Made by a program: the position numbers and the translations under genes. A stretch of 11,438 nt of DNA from Eubacteriales bacterium (lineage in GTDB: Bacteria > Bacillota_A > Clostridia > Lachnospirales > Lachnospiraceae), in the NCBI GenBank assembly GCA_030533315.1, contig JAUNJL010000076.1, positions 1 to 11,438 of the forward strand, read 5' to 3'. Numbering within the stretch: position 1 is the stretch's first letter; the number at the start of each line of letters is the position of its first letter. Below the pieces are notes generated by a model. The model was not told the DNA's origin. It saw nothing but the letters and a program-made list of their open reading frames with translations, and made no database searches. Of the stretch, positions 1 to 6,285 are shown piece after piece.

Positions 1-43
1 ATGAAAAAAGAAGGGAAATGAGAAGAGAAGGGAAGTGTGAATC

Positions 44-985
44 GTGGTCAGGTATTTCAAGACGATCGAAGGATCCATCCATCAGATACAGGAGCCCCAG
101 GCGGATTGTTGGGTTGCCCTCACCAATCCCACGGCGACGGAGGTCTTTGAGATCGCAGAGCAGTTTGATATCGAGGTAGACGATCTGCGCGCCCCTTTGG
201 ATGTGGAGGAGCGCTCCCGTATCGAGGTGGAGGACAATTACACCCTGATCCTTGTGGACGTTCCCGTCATTGAGGAGCGTAATGACAAGGATTGGTATGG
301 GACCATCCCTCTTGGCATCATCGTGACGAAGAAGATGATCTTCACCGTCTGTTTGGAGGACACCCAGGTGCTCACCCGCTTTATGGAGGGCCGGGTGCGC
401 AACTTTTTTACCTATATGAAGACCCGCTTTATCCTTCAGATCCTGTACAGGAATGCCAGCATGTATCTGCGCTATCTGCGTATCATAGACAGGAAGAGCG
501 AGCAGGTGGAGGAAAAGCTCCACATGTCCACCAGGAACGAGGAGCTGATGGAGCTTTTGGAGCTGGAAAAATCCCTGGTGTACTTCACCACCTCCCTGCG
601 CTCCAATGAGGTGGTCCTGGAAAAGCTTCTGAAGGTGGACACCATCAAGCAGTACCCGGAGGACACCGATCTTCTGGAGGACGTTATCATCGAGAACAAG
701 CAGGCCATCGAGATGGCCAACATCTACAGCGGCATCCTCAGCAGCATGATGGGAACCTTTGCGTCGGTCATCTCCAACAACCTGAACGTGGTCATGAAGG
801 TGCTTTCCGTCATCACCATCGTCATGAGCATTCCCACCATCGTGTTCAGCGCCTACGGCATGAACCTGAATCTGGACGGGATGCCCTTTACCAGGACGAT
901 CTGGGGATTTTTGATCATCATCCTTTTGTCGGTGGCGGCCAGCATCGTGGCGGCGGTGATCCTGGCCAGGAAGAAGTTTTTCTGA
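44..985 (+). CDS. corA: CorA-family magnesium/divalent cation channel
   Basis: This 313-residue protein is a CorA (2-TM-GxN/MIT superfamily) transporter, expected to form a pentameric inner-membrane channel for Mg2+ (other family members carry Co2+, Ni2+ or Zn2+). The visible signature is YGMN, with GMN at residues 272-274, at the end of the first of two C-terminal membrane helices (about 250-270 and 286-308). It ends in a short basic tail (ARKKFF), as usual for the family. The first 240 residues are soluble, with a long charged helical stretch at about 145-235 that matches the CorA stalk helix. The length is normal. The start is GTG at 44, since no ATG lies nearby in frame; a GAAGGGAAG stretch upstream is a plausible but not ideal ribosome binding site. 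The promoter lies outside the window. The loop after GMN is LNLDGMP, so the exact ion preference cannot be read from sequence. Confidence 0.93.
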   Translation: MVRYFKTIEGSIHQIQEPQADCWVALTNPTATEVFEIAEQFDIEVDDLRAPLDVEERSRIEVEDNYTLILVDVPVIEERNDKDWYGTIPLGIIVTKKMIFTVCLEDTQVLTRFMEGRVRNFFTYMKTRFILQILYRNASMYLRYLRIIDRKSEQVEEKLHMSTRNEELMELLELEKSLVYFTTSLRSNEVVLEKLLKVDTIKQYPEDTDLLEDVIIENKQAIEMANIYSGILSSMMGTFASVISNNLNVVMKVLSVITIVMSIPTIVFSAYGMNLNLDGMPFTRTIWGFLIIILLSVAASIVAAVILARKKFF

Positions 986-1155
986 CGGGTTCGCCCCGGA
1001 CTGGGCAGGTCTGCGCACCTGTCCCGCCGAATGCAAGGAAATGAGAAACATGCGCAGGCTTCCATTGGCACAGGCGGTTTTTCTGGATCCCTGCTTGGGA
1101 CAGACCAGAGGGATGGCCTGTTATTCTGAATATGTGTGACAATAAAAGGAGAGCT

Positions 1156-2040
1156 ATGAAGTTTATTGACAAATTGGAAAGAAAATACGGACGGTATGCG
1201 ATTCCCAATCTGACCGTGTACATCATTGGCTGCTACGTGATCGGCTACGTTCTTCAGACCTTCAGCCCCAGGCTGATGTCCATGCTGAGCCTGGATATGG
1301 CAAGGATCTTTCAGGGACAGATCTGGAGGCTGGTGACCTGGGTGCTGAACCCTCCCGGCAGCAGCAATATTTTGTTTTTCACCATTGCCGTTTTGTTCTT
1401 TTATTATCCCATCGGAACCTCCCTGGAGCACACCTGGGGTACCTTCCGGTATAACCTTTACATTTTTTCCGGTGTGCTGTTTACCGTTTTGGCGGCCCTG
1501 CTCCTTCACCTGATCACGGGAGGAAACGTTGCCATCTACGGCGTGGTATATCCCTTGAGCTCCTTTTCCGGGAGTATTTTTACCACCTACTACATCAGCC
1601 TGTCCACCTTTTTGGCCTACGCCATATCCTATCCCAACATGCGGATCCTGCTGTGGTTCGTGATCCCCGTGAAGATGAGCTGGATGGCTGTTTTATACGG
1701 GATCATGATCCTGTATGACATTGTCACCTACATCCGCGGCGGCGTGTGGTTCATGGTGGTGCCCATCGTGGCTTCCCTGCTGAATTTTGTGATCTATTAT
1801 TTCAGCATTCGGGATCTGAGCCGCTATCATCCCAAGGAGATCCACAGGCGCCAGGCCTTCAAGAGGGCCATGGAGCCTCAGAGCCGGGCCAGGGGAGGGA
1901 ACATCAGCAAGCATAAGTGTGCCATCTGCGGCAGGACGGAGCTGGACGATCCCAATCTGGAGTTCCGCTTTTGCTCCAGATGCAACGGAAATTATGAGTA
2001 TTGTCAGGACCACCTGTTTACCCACACCCATGTGAAATAG
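1156..2040 (+). CDS. Rhomboid-like membrane protein without protease residues, with C-terminal zinc-binding tail
   Basis: A 294-residue membrane protein with about six hydrophobic segments between residues 17 and 217. Rhomboid-fold hallmarks are visible: WRLVTW at 57-62, LEHTWG at 90-95 (rhomboids have LE.xWG here), and YPNMRILLWFVIPVK at 159-173, which matches the FPNxRVLL...IPVK stretch of rhomboids. The catalytic GxSG serine expected just before YPN is absent (the aligned residues are TTYY), and the later histidine of the HLGG motif is replaced in YIRGG (192-196). The soluble tail has C255-x2-C258, C273-x2-C276, then C283, H286, H290 and H292, typical of a zinc-binding module. I infer a pseudoprotease that may bind or chaperone membrane proteins. 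An SFSG at 136-139 could be argued to be a displaced GxSG. The start ATG at 1156 has AAAGGAG at good spacing; an earlier in-frame ATG at 1132 has no such site. The 170-base gap from corA holds a hairpin at 1003-1024 without a T-run and no clear promoter. Confidence 0.82.
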   Translation: MKFIDKLERKYGRYAIPNLTVYIIGCYVIGYVLQTFSPRLMSMLSLDMARIFQGQIWRLVTWVLNPPGSSNILFFTIAVLFFYYPIGTSLEHTWGTFRYNLYIFSGVLFTVLAALLLHLITGGNVAIYGVVYPLSSFSGSIFTTYYISLSTFLAYAISYPNMRILLWFVIPVKMSWMAVLYGIMILYDIVTYIRGGVWFMVVPIVASLLNFVIYYFSIRDLSRYHPKEIHRRQAFKRAMEPQSRARGGNISKHKCAICGRTELDDPNLEFRFCSRCNGNYEYCQDHLFTHTHVK

Positions 2041-2111
2041 GCGGTCAGGTGCGCTTCGCTGCGGCGAGGGGAGGCCCCTTGGGGGCAAATAACCAAACGA
2101 GGAGAAGGACT

Positions 2112-3407
2112 ATGAATAAGAAACCATTTGTAACCCTGGAGAAGCTTCAGGAGATCATTGAGAAATATCCCACTCCCTTTCATCTGTATGACGAGAGGGG
2201 GATCCGGGAGAATGCCCGGGCGCTGAAGGAGGCCTTTGCCTGGAACCGGGGCTTTAAGGAGTTTTTTGCGGTAAAGGCCACGCCCAATCCCTATTTGATC
2301 CAGATCCTCCAGGAATACGGCTGCGGCTGCGACTGCTCCTCCATGACGGAGCTGATGCTCTCCCAGGCCATAGGGTGCAGGCCCGGCGACGTGATGTTCT
2401 CCTCCAACGACACGCCGGACGAGGAGTTTGCCTATTGCCACAGGATCGGCGGAATCATCAACCTGGACGACATTACCCACATCGAGAGCGTGGAGAAGGC
2501 GGTGGGGCATATCCCGGAGGTGATCAGCTGCCGCTACAACCCAGGCGGAGTGTTCAAGATCAGCAACGACATCATGGACAACCCGGGAGACGCCAAGTAT
2601 GGCATGACCACGGAGCAGATTTTTGAAGCCTTCCGCATCCTGAAGGCGAAGGGGGCCAGGGAGTTTGGCATCCACGCCTTCCTGGCCAGCAACACGGTCA
2701 CCAATGAGTATTACCCCATGCTGGCGAAGGTGATGTTCCAGCTGGCGGTAAGGCTCCACCAGGAGACGGGGGCCCACATCTCATTCATCAATCTGTCCGG
2801 GGGCATCGGCATCCCCTATCGTCCCGAGCAGACCCCCAATGACATTTATGCCATCGGGGAAGGCGTGCGGCAGGTGTACGAGGAGGTCCTGGTACCGGCT
2901 GGCATGGGGGACGTGGCTTTGTATACCGAGCTGGGCCGCTTTATGACGGGCCCCTACGGCTGTCTGGTGACGAAGGCCATCCACGAGAAGCACACCCACA
3001 AGGAGTACGTGGGCGTGGACGCCTGTGCCGTCAATCTGATGCGCCCGGCCATGTACGGCGCTTATCACCACATCACCGTCATGGGAAAGGAGGAGGAGCC
3101 CTGCTGCCATATGTATGACGTGACCGGCTCTCTCTGTGAGAACAATGACAAATTTGCCATTGACCGTTATCTTCCCAAGGTGGATATGGGGGACATCCTG
3201 GTGATTCATGACACCGGCGCCCACGGCTTTGCCATGGGCTACAACTACAACGGCAAGCTGAAATCTGCGGAGATCCTCCTGAAGGAGGACGGCTCCTTCC
3301 AGCTGATCCGCCGGGCCGAAACCCCCAGGGATTACTTTTCCACCTTTGACTGCTTCCCCATCTATGAGAAGCTGCTGGAGGAGGAGCCCGAAAAGGCATC
3401 CAGGTGA
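2112..3407 (+). CDS. lysA: Diaminopimelate decarboxylase-type PLP enzyme
   Basis: A 431-residue fold-type III, group IV PLP-dependent decarboxylase. LysA removes CO2 from meso-diaminopimelate to give L-lysine, the last step of lysine synthesis, in the cytoplasm as a dimer. Visible motifs are the PLP lysine in FFAVKATPNP (K55), the glycine-rich phosphate-binding loop NLSGGIGIP (228-236), ELGRFMTGPYG (273-283), the dimer-interface cysteine region LCENNDKFA (C342), and GYNYNGKLKSAE near the C-terminus. The usual HIGSQ motif of classical LysA is here HAFLASN (188-194). I recognise this as a divergent subfamily common in Clostridia and usually annotated as diaminopimelate decarboxylase; a related amino-acid decarboxylase activity cannot be excluded. 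The start ATG at 2112 follows GAGGAGAAGG. The gene lies 71 bases after the rhomboid-like gene on the same strand, with a GC-rich hairpin-prone gap. No clear intrinsic terminator follows the stop. Confidence 0.88.
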   Translation: MNKKPFVTLEKLQEIIEKYPTPFHLYDERGIRENARALKEAFAWNRGFKEFFAVKATPNPYLIQILQEYGCGCDCSSMTELMLSQAIGCRPGDVMFSSNDTPDEEFAYCHRIGGIINLDDITHIESVEKAVGHIPEVISCRYNPGGVFKISNDIMDNPGDAKYGMTTEQIFEAFRILKAKGAREFGIHAFLASNTVTNEYYPMLAKVMFQLAVRLHQETGAHISFINLSGGIGIPYRPEQTPNDIYAIGEGVRQVYEEVLVPAGMGDVALYTELGRFMTGPYGCLVTKAIHEKHTHKEYVGVDACAVNLMRPAMYGAYHHITVMGKEEEPCCHMYDVTGSLCENNDKFAIDRYLPKVDMGDILVIHDTGAHGFAMGYNYNGKLKSAEILLKEDGSFQLIRRAETPRDYFSTFDCFPIYEKLLEEEPEKASR

Positions 3408-3484
3408 CGGGACCGTTTTTTGAGGATGGACCACTTTCAATGAAAAATCTCCGGACGGCAGGCGGCGATAAATTATTTTGTAAA

Positions 3485-3533
3485 TGTAGGAAAAAAACTT
3501 GCAAAACCTACAATTTTGTGGTAATATACTACA
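3485..3533. promoter_or_regulatory. Inverted repeats over the pre-tRNA promoter (candidate operator)
   Basis: Two inverted repeats share a TGTRG-type half-site. The first is TGTAGG (3485-3490) and CCTACA (3507-3512), separated by 16 bases that include most of the -35. The second is TGTGGTA (3517-3523), ATA, TACTACA (3527-3533), which differs from a perfect palindrome by one base and covers the -10. Four related half-sites in 49 bases over a promoter suggest a repressor site, but no regulator is encoded nearby and AT-rich promoters can form such repeats by chance. Confidence 0.35.
3499..3527 (+). promoter_or_regulatory. Sigma-A-type promoter upstream of the structured leader and tRNA-Leu
   Basis: TTGCAA at 3499-3504 and TAATAT at 3522-3527 are separated by 17 bases, in a locally AT-rich stretch that stands out from the GC-rich surroundings. 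The predicted start of transcription is near 3534, about 190 bases before the tRNA. Confidence 0.65.
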
Positions 3534-3724
3534 AGTAAACGACAGGCGCTCCCCATGGGGGCGGAGGAGGAGGCAGACTTGGGTCTGCGGTGCCGATTCC
3601 CGCCATCACAGCGGCGACCTTTGGTTTATCAGAAGATTCCATAGATGGATGATTTTTATGTCCTTTCCCCCATCCTTCCGGTTCGCCGGGCGGGATGGAG
3701 GGAGCCGGGACTTAAAAATAAAAT
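3534..3724 (+). other. Structured, probably transcribed stretch before tRNA-Leu; identity unknown
   Basis: No coding region is convincing here. Several helices can be drawn. A perfect 6-bp hairpin has loop TTGG (3573-3588). A compound hairpin at 3665-3704 joins TTCCC/GGGAG and CCATCC/GGATGG and ends in CCGG-TTCG-CCGG. A long-range helix pairs 3545-3556 with 3695-3706 (10 of 12 pairs). The long-range helix and the compound hairpin use the same bases, so they exclude each other. It may be a separate small RNA (6S-like RNA is one idea, without motif support), a regulatory leader, or simply a long tRNA precursor 5' end. I do not recognise a known riboswitch motif. Confidence 0.35.
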
Positions 3725-3808
3725 GCCGGTGTGTCGGAATTGGCAGACGAGACAGACTCAAAATCTGTTATCCGCAAGGGTGTGTGGGTTCGAGTCCCAC
3801 CACCGGCA
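3725..3808 (+). tRNA. tRNA-Leu, anticodon CAA
   Basis: A type II (long variable arm) tRNA of 84 bases. The acceptor stem GCCGGTG (3725-3731) pairs perfectly with CACCGGC (3801-3807), followed by discriminator A (3808). The anticodon stem ACAGA/TCTGT encloses the loop CTCAAAA, giving anticodon CAA at 3759-3761, which reads UUG leucine codons. The T arm is GTGGG-TTCGAGT-CCCAC. CCA is not encoded (ACG follows the acceptor stem), so it must be added after transcription. An intrinsic terminator follows 12 bases later, so the tRNA appears to be a single-gene unit. Confidence 0.96.
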
Positions 3809-3820
3809 CGAGGATTGACG

Positions 3821-3863
3821 GCCCGCAAGCACTTCATGCGACAGTGTTTGCGGGCGTTTTTTT
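3821..3863 (+). terminator. Intrinsic terminator after tRNA-Leu
   Basis: A 13-bp stem (3821-3833 with 3843-3855, one G-U pair) with a 9-base loop is followed by one G and seven T at 3857-3863. It is a textbook Rho-independent terminator and separates the tRNA unit from the downstream ASKHA gene. Confidence 0.93.
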
Positions 3864-3960
3864 CAGCCGTGGCTGCCCCGGCCCGGGAGGCACAGCACCA
3901 GGGGAAATGCCCGCCGCCTCCGGTGACGAAGGCCTGCTCATGGAGCCGGTATGTTCATGG

Positions 3961-4032
3961 GAGGCCGGGCAGAAAGGCGAGCAGGAGGCCAGGCAGAAAG
4001 GCGAATGGAAAGTCAGGCAGAAGGGGCGGGCC
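3961..4032 (+). repeat. Three imperfect 24-bp tandem repeats
   Basis: Three contiguous 24-base units (3961-3984, 3985-4008, 4009-4032) share the core CAGGCAGAAAGGCG or close variants. The unit length is a multiple of three. In the frame of the downstream gene the units read EAGQKGEQ, EARQKGEW and KVRQKGRA. The frame is open back through this region, with a possible ATG at 3940 preceded by GAAGG, so an N-terminal extension of 56 residues is formally possible. A promoter-like sequence at 4033-4061 and the better ribosome binding site before 4108 argue against it. Confidence 0.75.
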
Positions 4033-4061
4033 TTGGAGGTGAGGGGCAGATATAGGATAAT
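4033..4061 (+). promoter_or_regulatory. Possible promoter of the ASKHA-domain gene
   Basis: TTGGAG at 4033-4038 and GATAAT at 4056-4061 are 17 bases apart, which would start transcription about 40 bases before the ATG at 4108. The -35 is weak. It fits the position, since a strong terminator lies just upstream. Confidence 0.42.
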
Positions 4062-4107
4062 GCAGCTCAGGTGTTTGCCCGCAAAAGAGGTGAAAAGGAG
4101 AAAGACG

Positions 4108-5631
4108 ATGGACGGGATCAGCAGAAAAATATATCTGGAGCTGGAGGAGCCTACAGAGGAGGACTTTCGCTCCAGCCAGATGCGGATATTGGACGGACTA
4201 AAAGAAAAAAACATCAGTGCCAGGCTCAGCCTGCCGGTTATGCAGAAGCTTTATCCCTTGGCGGAGGAGGCTGGCTGGCGGGTGACGGTCTCCCTTGCCT
4301 GGGACGGGGAGGGGTGGCTGGCCGTGGATCTGGAAAAGGGGGACACCACCCGGATCCATCTGGGGCTGGCGGCGGATCTGGGAAGCACCACGGTGGTTAT
4401 GCGCCTGGTGGACTGCGATAGGGGGGAATGCCTCTGCGAGACGAGCCGCTACAACCGGCAGATCGCCTTTGGGACGGACATCCTCACCCGCATCTTTTAC
4501 TGTAAGGACGATGAGGAAAAGCGAAGGGAGGTGCAGAAGGCCACGGTGGATACCCTCCTGGACTGCATGGAGGAGCTGGAGGAGAGCTCCGGCACCAGGA
4601 GGCAGGACTGGATCTCCATGATCGTCTCCGGGAACACCACCATGATCCATTTCCTTTTGGGGATGGACGCCTTCTGCGTGTTTTACACCCCCTACGCCGT
4701 GAGGGCGGACAGGCCCGGCTTTCTGAGGGCCGGGGAGCTGGGGCTTCCCCTGAAGGGCTGCCTGTTCTGCACGCCGGCCAGGTCCAATTACCTGGGGGGA
4801 GACATCATCAGCGGGCTGGCCGCCGTGAAGCTTCATGAGAAGGAGGAGATCAGCCTGTTTTTCGACATCGGCACAAACGGGGAGCTGGTGATCGGGAACC
4901 GGGACTTCCTCCTGTGTGGGGCGGGAGCCGCCGGGCCGGCCCTGGAGGGCGGCGTGGTAAAGACGGGAATGCGCGCCGCCAGGGGAGCCGTGGACCAGGT
5001 GCGGCTCCGGGACGGCCAGTTCCAGGTACACGTGATGGGAGAGGGGAAGGCAGAGGGGATCTGCGGCTCCGGGATCATCGACCTTCTGGCAGAGCTGTTT
5101 CTGGAAGGCTGGGTGGACATCCGGGGAAAGCTGGTTCCCGGCAAAAGCTCCCTGATCCGCCAGGCGGAGGGGGACTGGGCGGTGGAGTACGCCCCGGGGC
5201 TTCTCTTTTATCAGAAGGACATGGACGAATTTATCAAGACCAAGGCGGCGGCCCACACCATGGTGGAGATCATGCTGCGGGAGTCCGGGATCTCCATGGA
5301 TGAGATCCACCGGTTTTACGTGGCCGGAGCCTTCGGAAAGCACGTCTCCAAGGAATCCGCCATTGCCATCGGCATGTATCCGGACATGGACCGGGATCGG
5401 ATCGTCAATGCGGGCAACGCCTCCCTCCAGGGGGCCCAGGAGCTTCTGCTGGACAGGGAGCTTACCGGCCGTCTGGGGGAGATTCTTGACAAAATGGTCT
5501 ACATTCAATTTGGGGCGGTGGATGATTTCCTCCACATGATGGTGGCGGCCCAGGCCCTGCCCCACACGGATTTTCACCGTTTCCCCACGGTGATGGAGGA
5601 GCTGAAAAGAAGGTCTGGAACAGAGCTGTAG
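4108..5631 (+). CDS. RACo/RamA-like ASKHA ATPase (DUF4445 type) without ferredoxin domain
   Basis: A 507-residue member of the family that reductively reactivates corrinoid (B12) proteins with ATP hydrolysis (RACo, RamA). ASKHA nucleotide-binding motifs are clear: ADLGSTTVV (D90), SGNTTM, FFDIGTNGEL (D253), GPALEGG, GICGSGIIDLL (317-327), FYVAGAFGKHVS and GNASLQGA. Family members such as RACo begin with a roughly 90-residue [2Fe-2S] ferredoxin domain. Here the first 80 residues contain no CxxxxCxxC cluster, so the electron-accepting part is missing or supplied by another protein. No corrinoid protein or methyltransferase is visible in the window, so the partner is unknown. The start ATG at 4108 has AAGGAG seven bases upstream; the frame stays open further upstream but runs through the tRNA and terminator, so that part is not coding. 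The PAP2 gene follows closely and may be cotranscribed. Confidence 0.85.
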   Translation: MDGISRKIYLELEEPTEEDFRSSQMRILDGLKEKNISARLSLPVMQKLYPLAEEAGWRVTVSLAWDGEGWLAVDLEKGDTTRIHLGLAADLGSTTVVMRLVDCDRGECLCETSRYNRQIAFGTDILTRIFYCKDDEEKRREVQKATVDTLLDCMEELEESSGTRRQDWISMIVSGNTTMIHFLLGMDAFCVFYTPYAVRADRPGFLRAGELGLPLKGCLFCTPARSNYLGGDIISGLAAVKLHEKEEISLFFDIGTNGELVIGNRDFLLCGAGAAGPALEGGVVKTGMRAARGAVDQVRLRDGQFQVHVMGEGKAEGICGSGIIDLLAELFLEGWVDIRGKLVPGKSSLIRQAEGDWAVEYAPGLLFYQKDMDEFIKTKAAAHTMVEIMLRESGISMDEIHRFYVAGAFGKHVSKESAIAIGMYPDMDRDRIVNAGNASLQGAQELLLDRELTGRLGEILDKMVYIQFGAVDDFLHMMVAAQALPHTDFHRFPTVMEELKRRSGTEL

Positions 5632-5688
5632 GACCGGTATGAAAAGAGAGAAACAGGTTATCCTATGAGGGAGAGAAGGGAGGGCCCC

Positions 5689-6225
5689 ATGGAGTGGCTG
5701 CAAGAGACAGATGAGAGGATCCTGCTGTGGATCCAGGAGCATATGCGGGAGGACGTGTTTGACGATTTTTGGAGGACCGTGACCTTTCTGGGTGACAAAG
5801 GGTGGTTTTTGATCCTTCTGGGAGGGACGCTCCTGCTTTTTCGGAAGACCCGGCTGGCCGGCGCAGGGGCCCTTTTGTCCATGGGACTGGGAGCCGCGGT
5901 GACCAACCTGGTCCTGAAAAAGCTGGTGGCCCGGCCAAGGCCCTACGACAGGGTGGAGGGGCTTCTCCCTCTGGTGGAGAGGCTGACGGACGGCTCCTTT
6001 CCCTCGGGCCATACCTGCGCCGCCTTCGCCAGCGCATACGTCTACTGGAAGCTTCTGCCCAGAAAGTACGGGTGGACTGCCCTGGCCCTTGCCGCCCTCA
6101 TGGGCCTTTCCAGGCTGTACCTGGGGATGCACTATGCGACGGACGTGGCGGGAGGTCTGCTGGTGGGCTGGCTCTCCGGCCTGGCGGTGTGCAGGGCGCT
6201 GAAAAGATGGGAGAATCGGAAATAG
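5689..6225 (+). CDS. PAP2-family membrane phosphatase
   Basis: A 178-residue integral membrane phosphatase of the type 2 phosphatidic acid phosphatase family. These enzymes remove phosphate from lipid phosphates such as phosphatidate, phosphatidylglycerophosphate or undecaprenyl diphosphate, with the active site facing outside. All three signature motifs are intact: KKLVARPRP (K77, R84, P85), FPSGH (nucleophile-assisting H108) and SRLYLGMHYATD (S141, R142, H148, D152). About five hydrophobic helices can be seen. The length is typical of small bacterial PAP2 proteins of the BcrC/PgpB kind; the substrate cannot be told from sequence. I chose ATG 5689 because AAGGGAGGG lies just before it and related proteins begin MEWL; an in-frame ATG at 5665 has only a weak site. 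It lies 57 bases after the ASKHA gene, so an operon is likely, though no functional link is known. Confidence 0.88.
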   Translation: MEWLQETDERILLWIQEHMREDVFDDFWRTVTFLGDKGWFLILLGGTLLLFRKTRLAGAGALLSMGLGAAVTNLVLKKLVARPRPYDRVEGLLPLVERLTDGSFPSGHTCAAFASAYVYWKLLPRKYGWTALALAALMGLSRLYLGMHYATDVAGGLLVGWLSGLAVCRALKRWENRK

Positions 6226-6245
6226 GTCAATATACACTGTGGCAC

Positions 6246-6285
6246 AAAAGAAGGGCCGGCAAAGGAACTCATTCCTTTGCCGGCC
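6246..6285 (-). terminator. Intrinsic terminator of the GGDEF/EAL gene, overlapping its stop codon
   Basis: A perfect 14-bp stem (6254-6267 with 6272-6285) with a 4-base loop is followed on the - strand by CTTCTTTTG. The TGA stop of the - strand gene (6271-6269) lies in the loop, so the last four codons form one arm. On the + strand the hairpin could also stop PAP2 transcription, but no T-run follows there. Confidence 0.8.

Noticed and set aside
3725..3808. tRNA-Leu as an integration site for a mobile element
   Set aside because: No integrase, no repeat of the tRNA 3' end and no phage genes were seen in the window.
3499..4107. N-terminal extension of the ASKHA protein reaching back to 3499
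   Set aside because: The open frame passes through the tRNA and its terminator, which are clear on structure, so translation cannot start that far upstream.
4198..6237. 679-codon open frame on the - strand opposite the ASKHA and PAP2 genes
   Set aside because: It mirrors two well recognised + strand genes, its translation is rich in Pro, His, Gly and Gln without family motifs, and it spans the intergenic gap. Long antisense frames are common in GC-rich genes.
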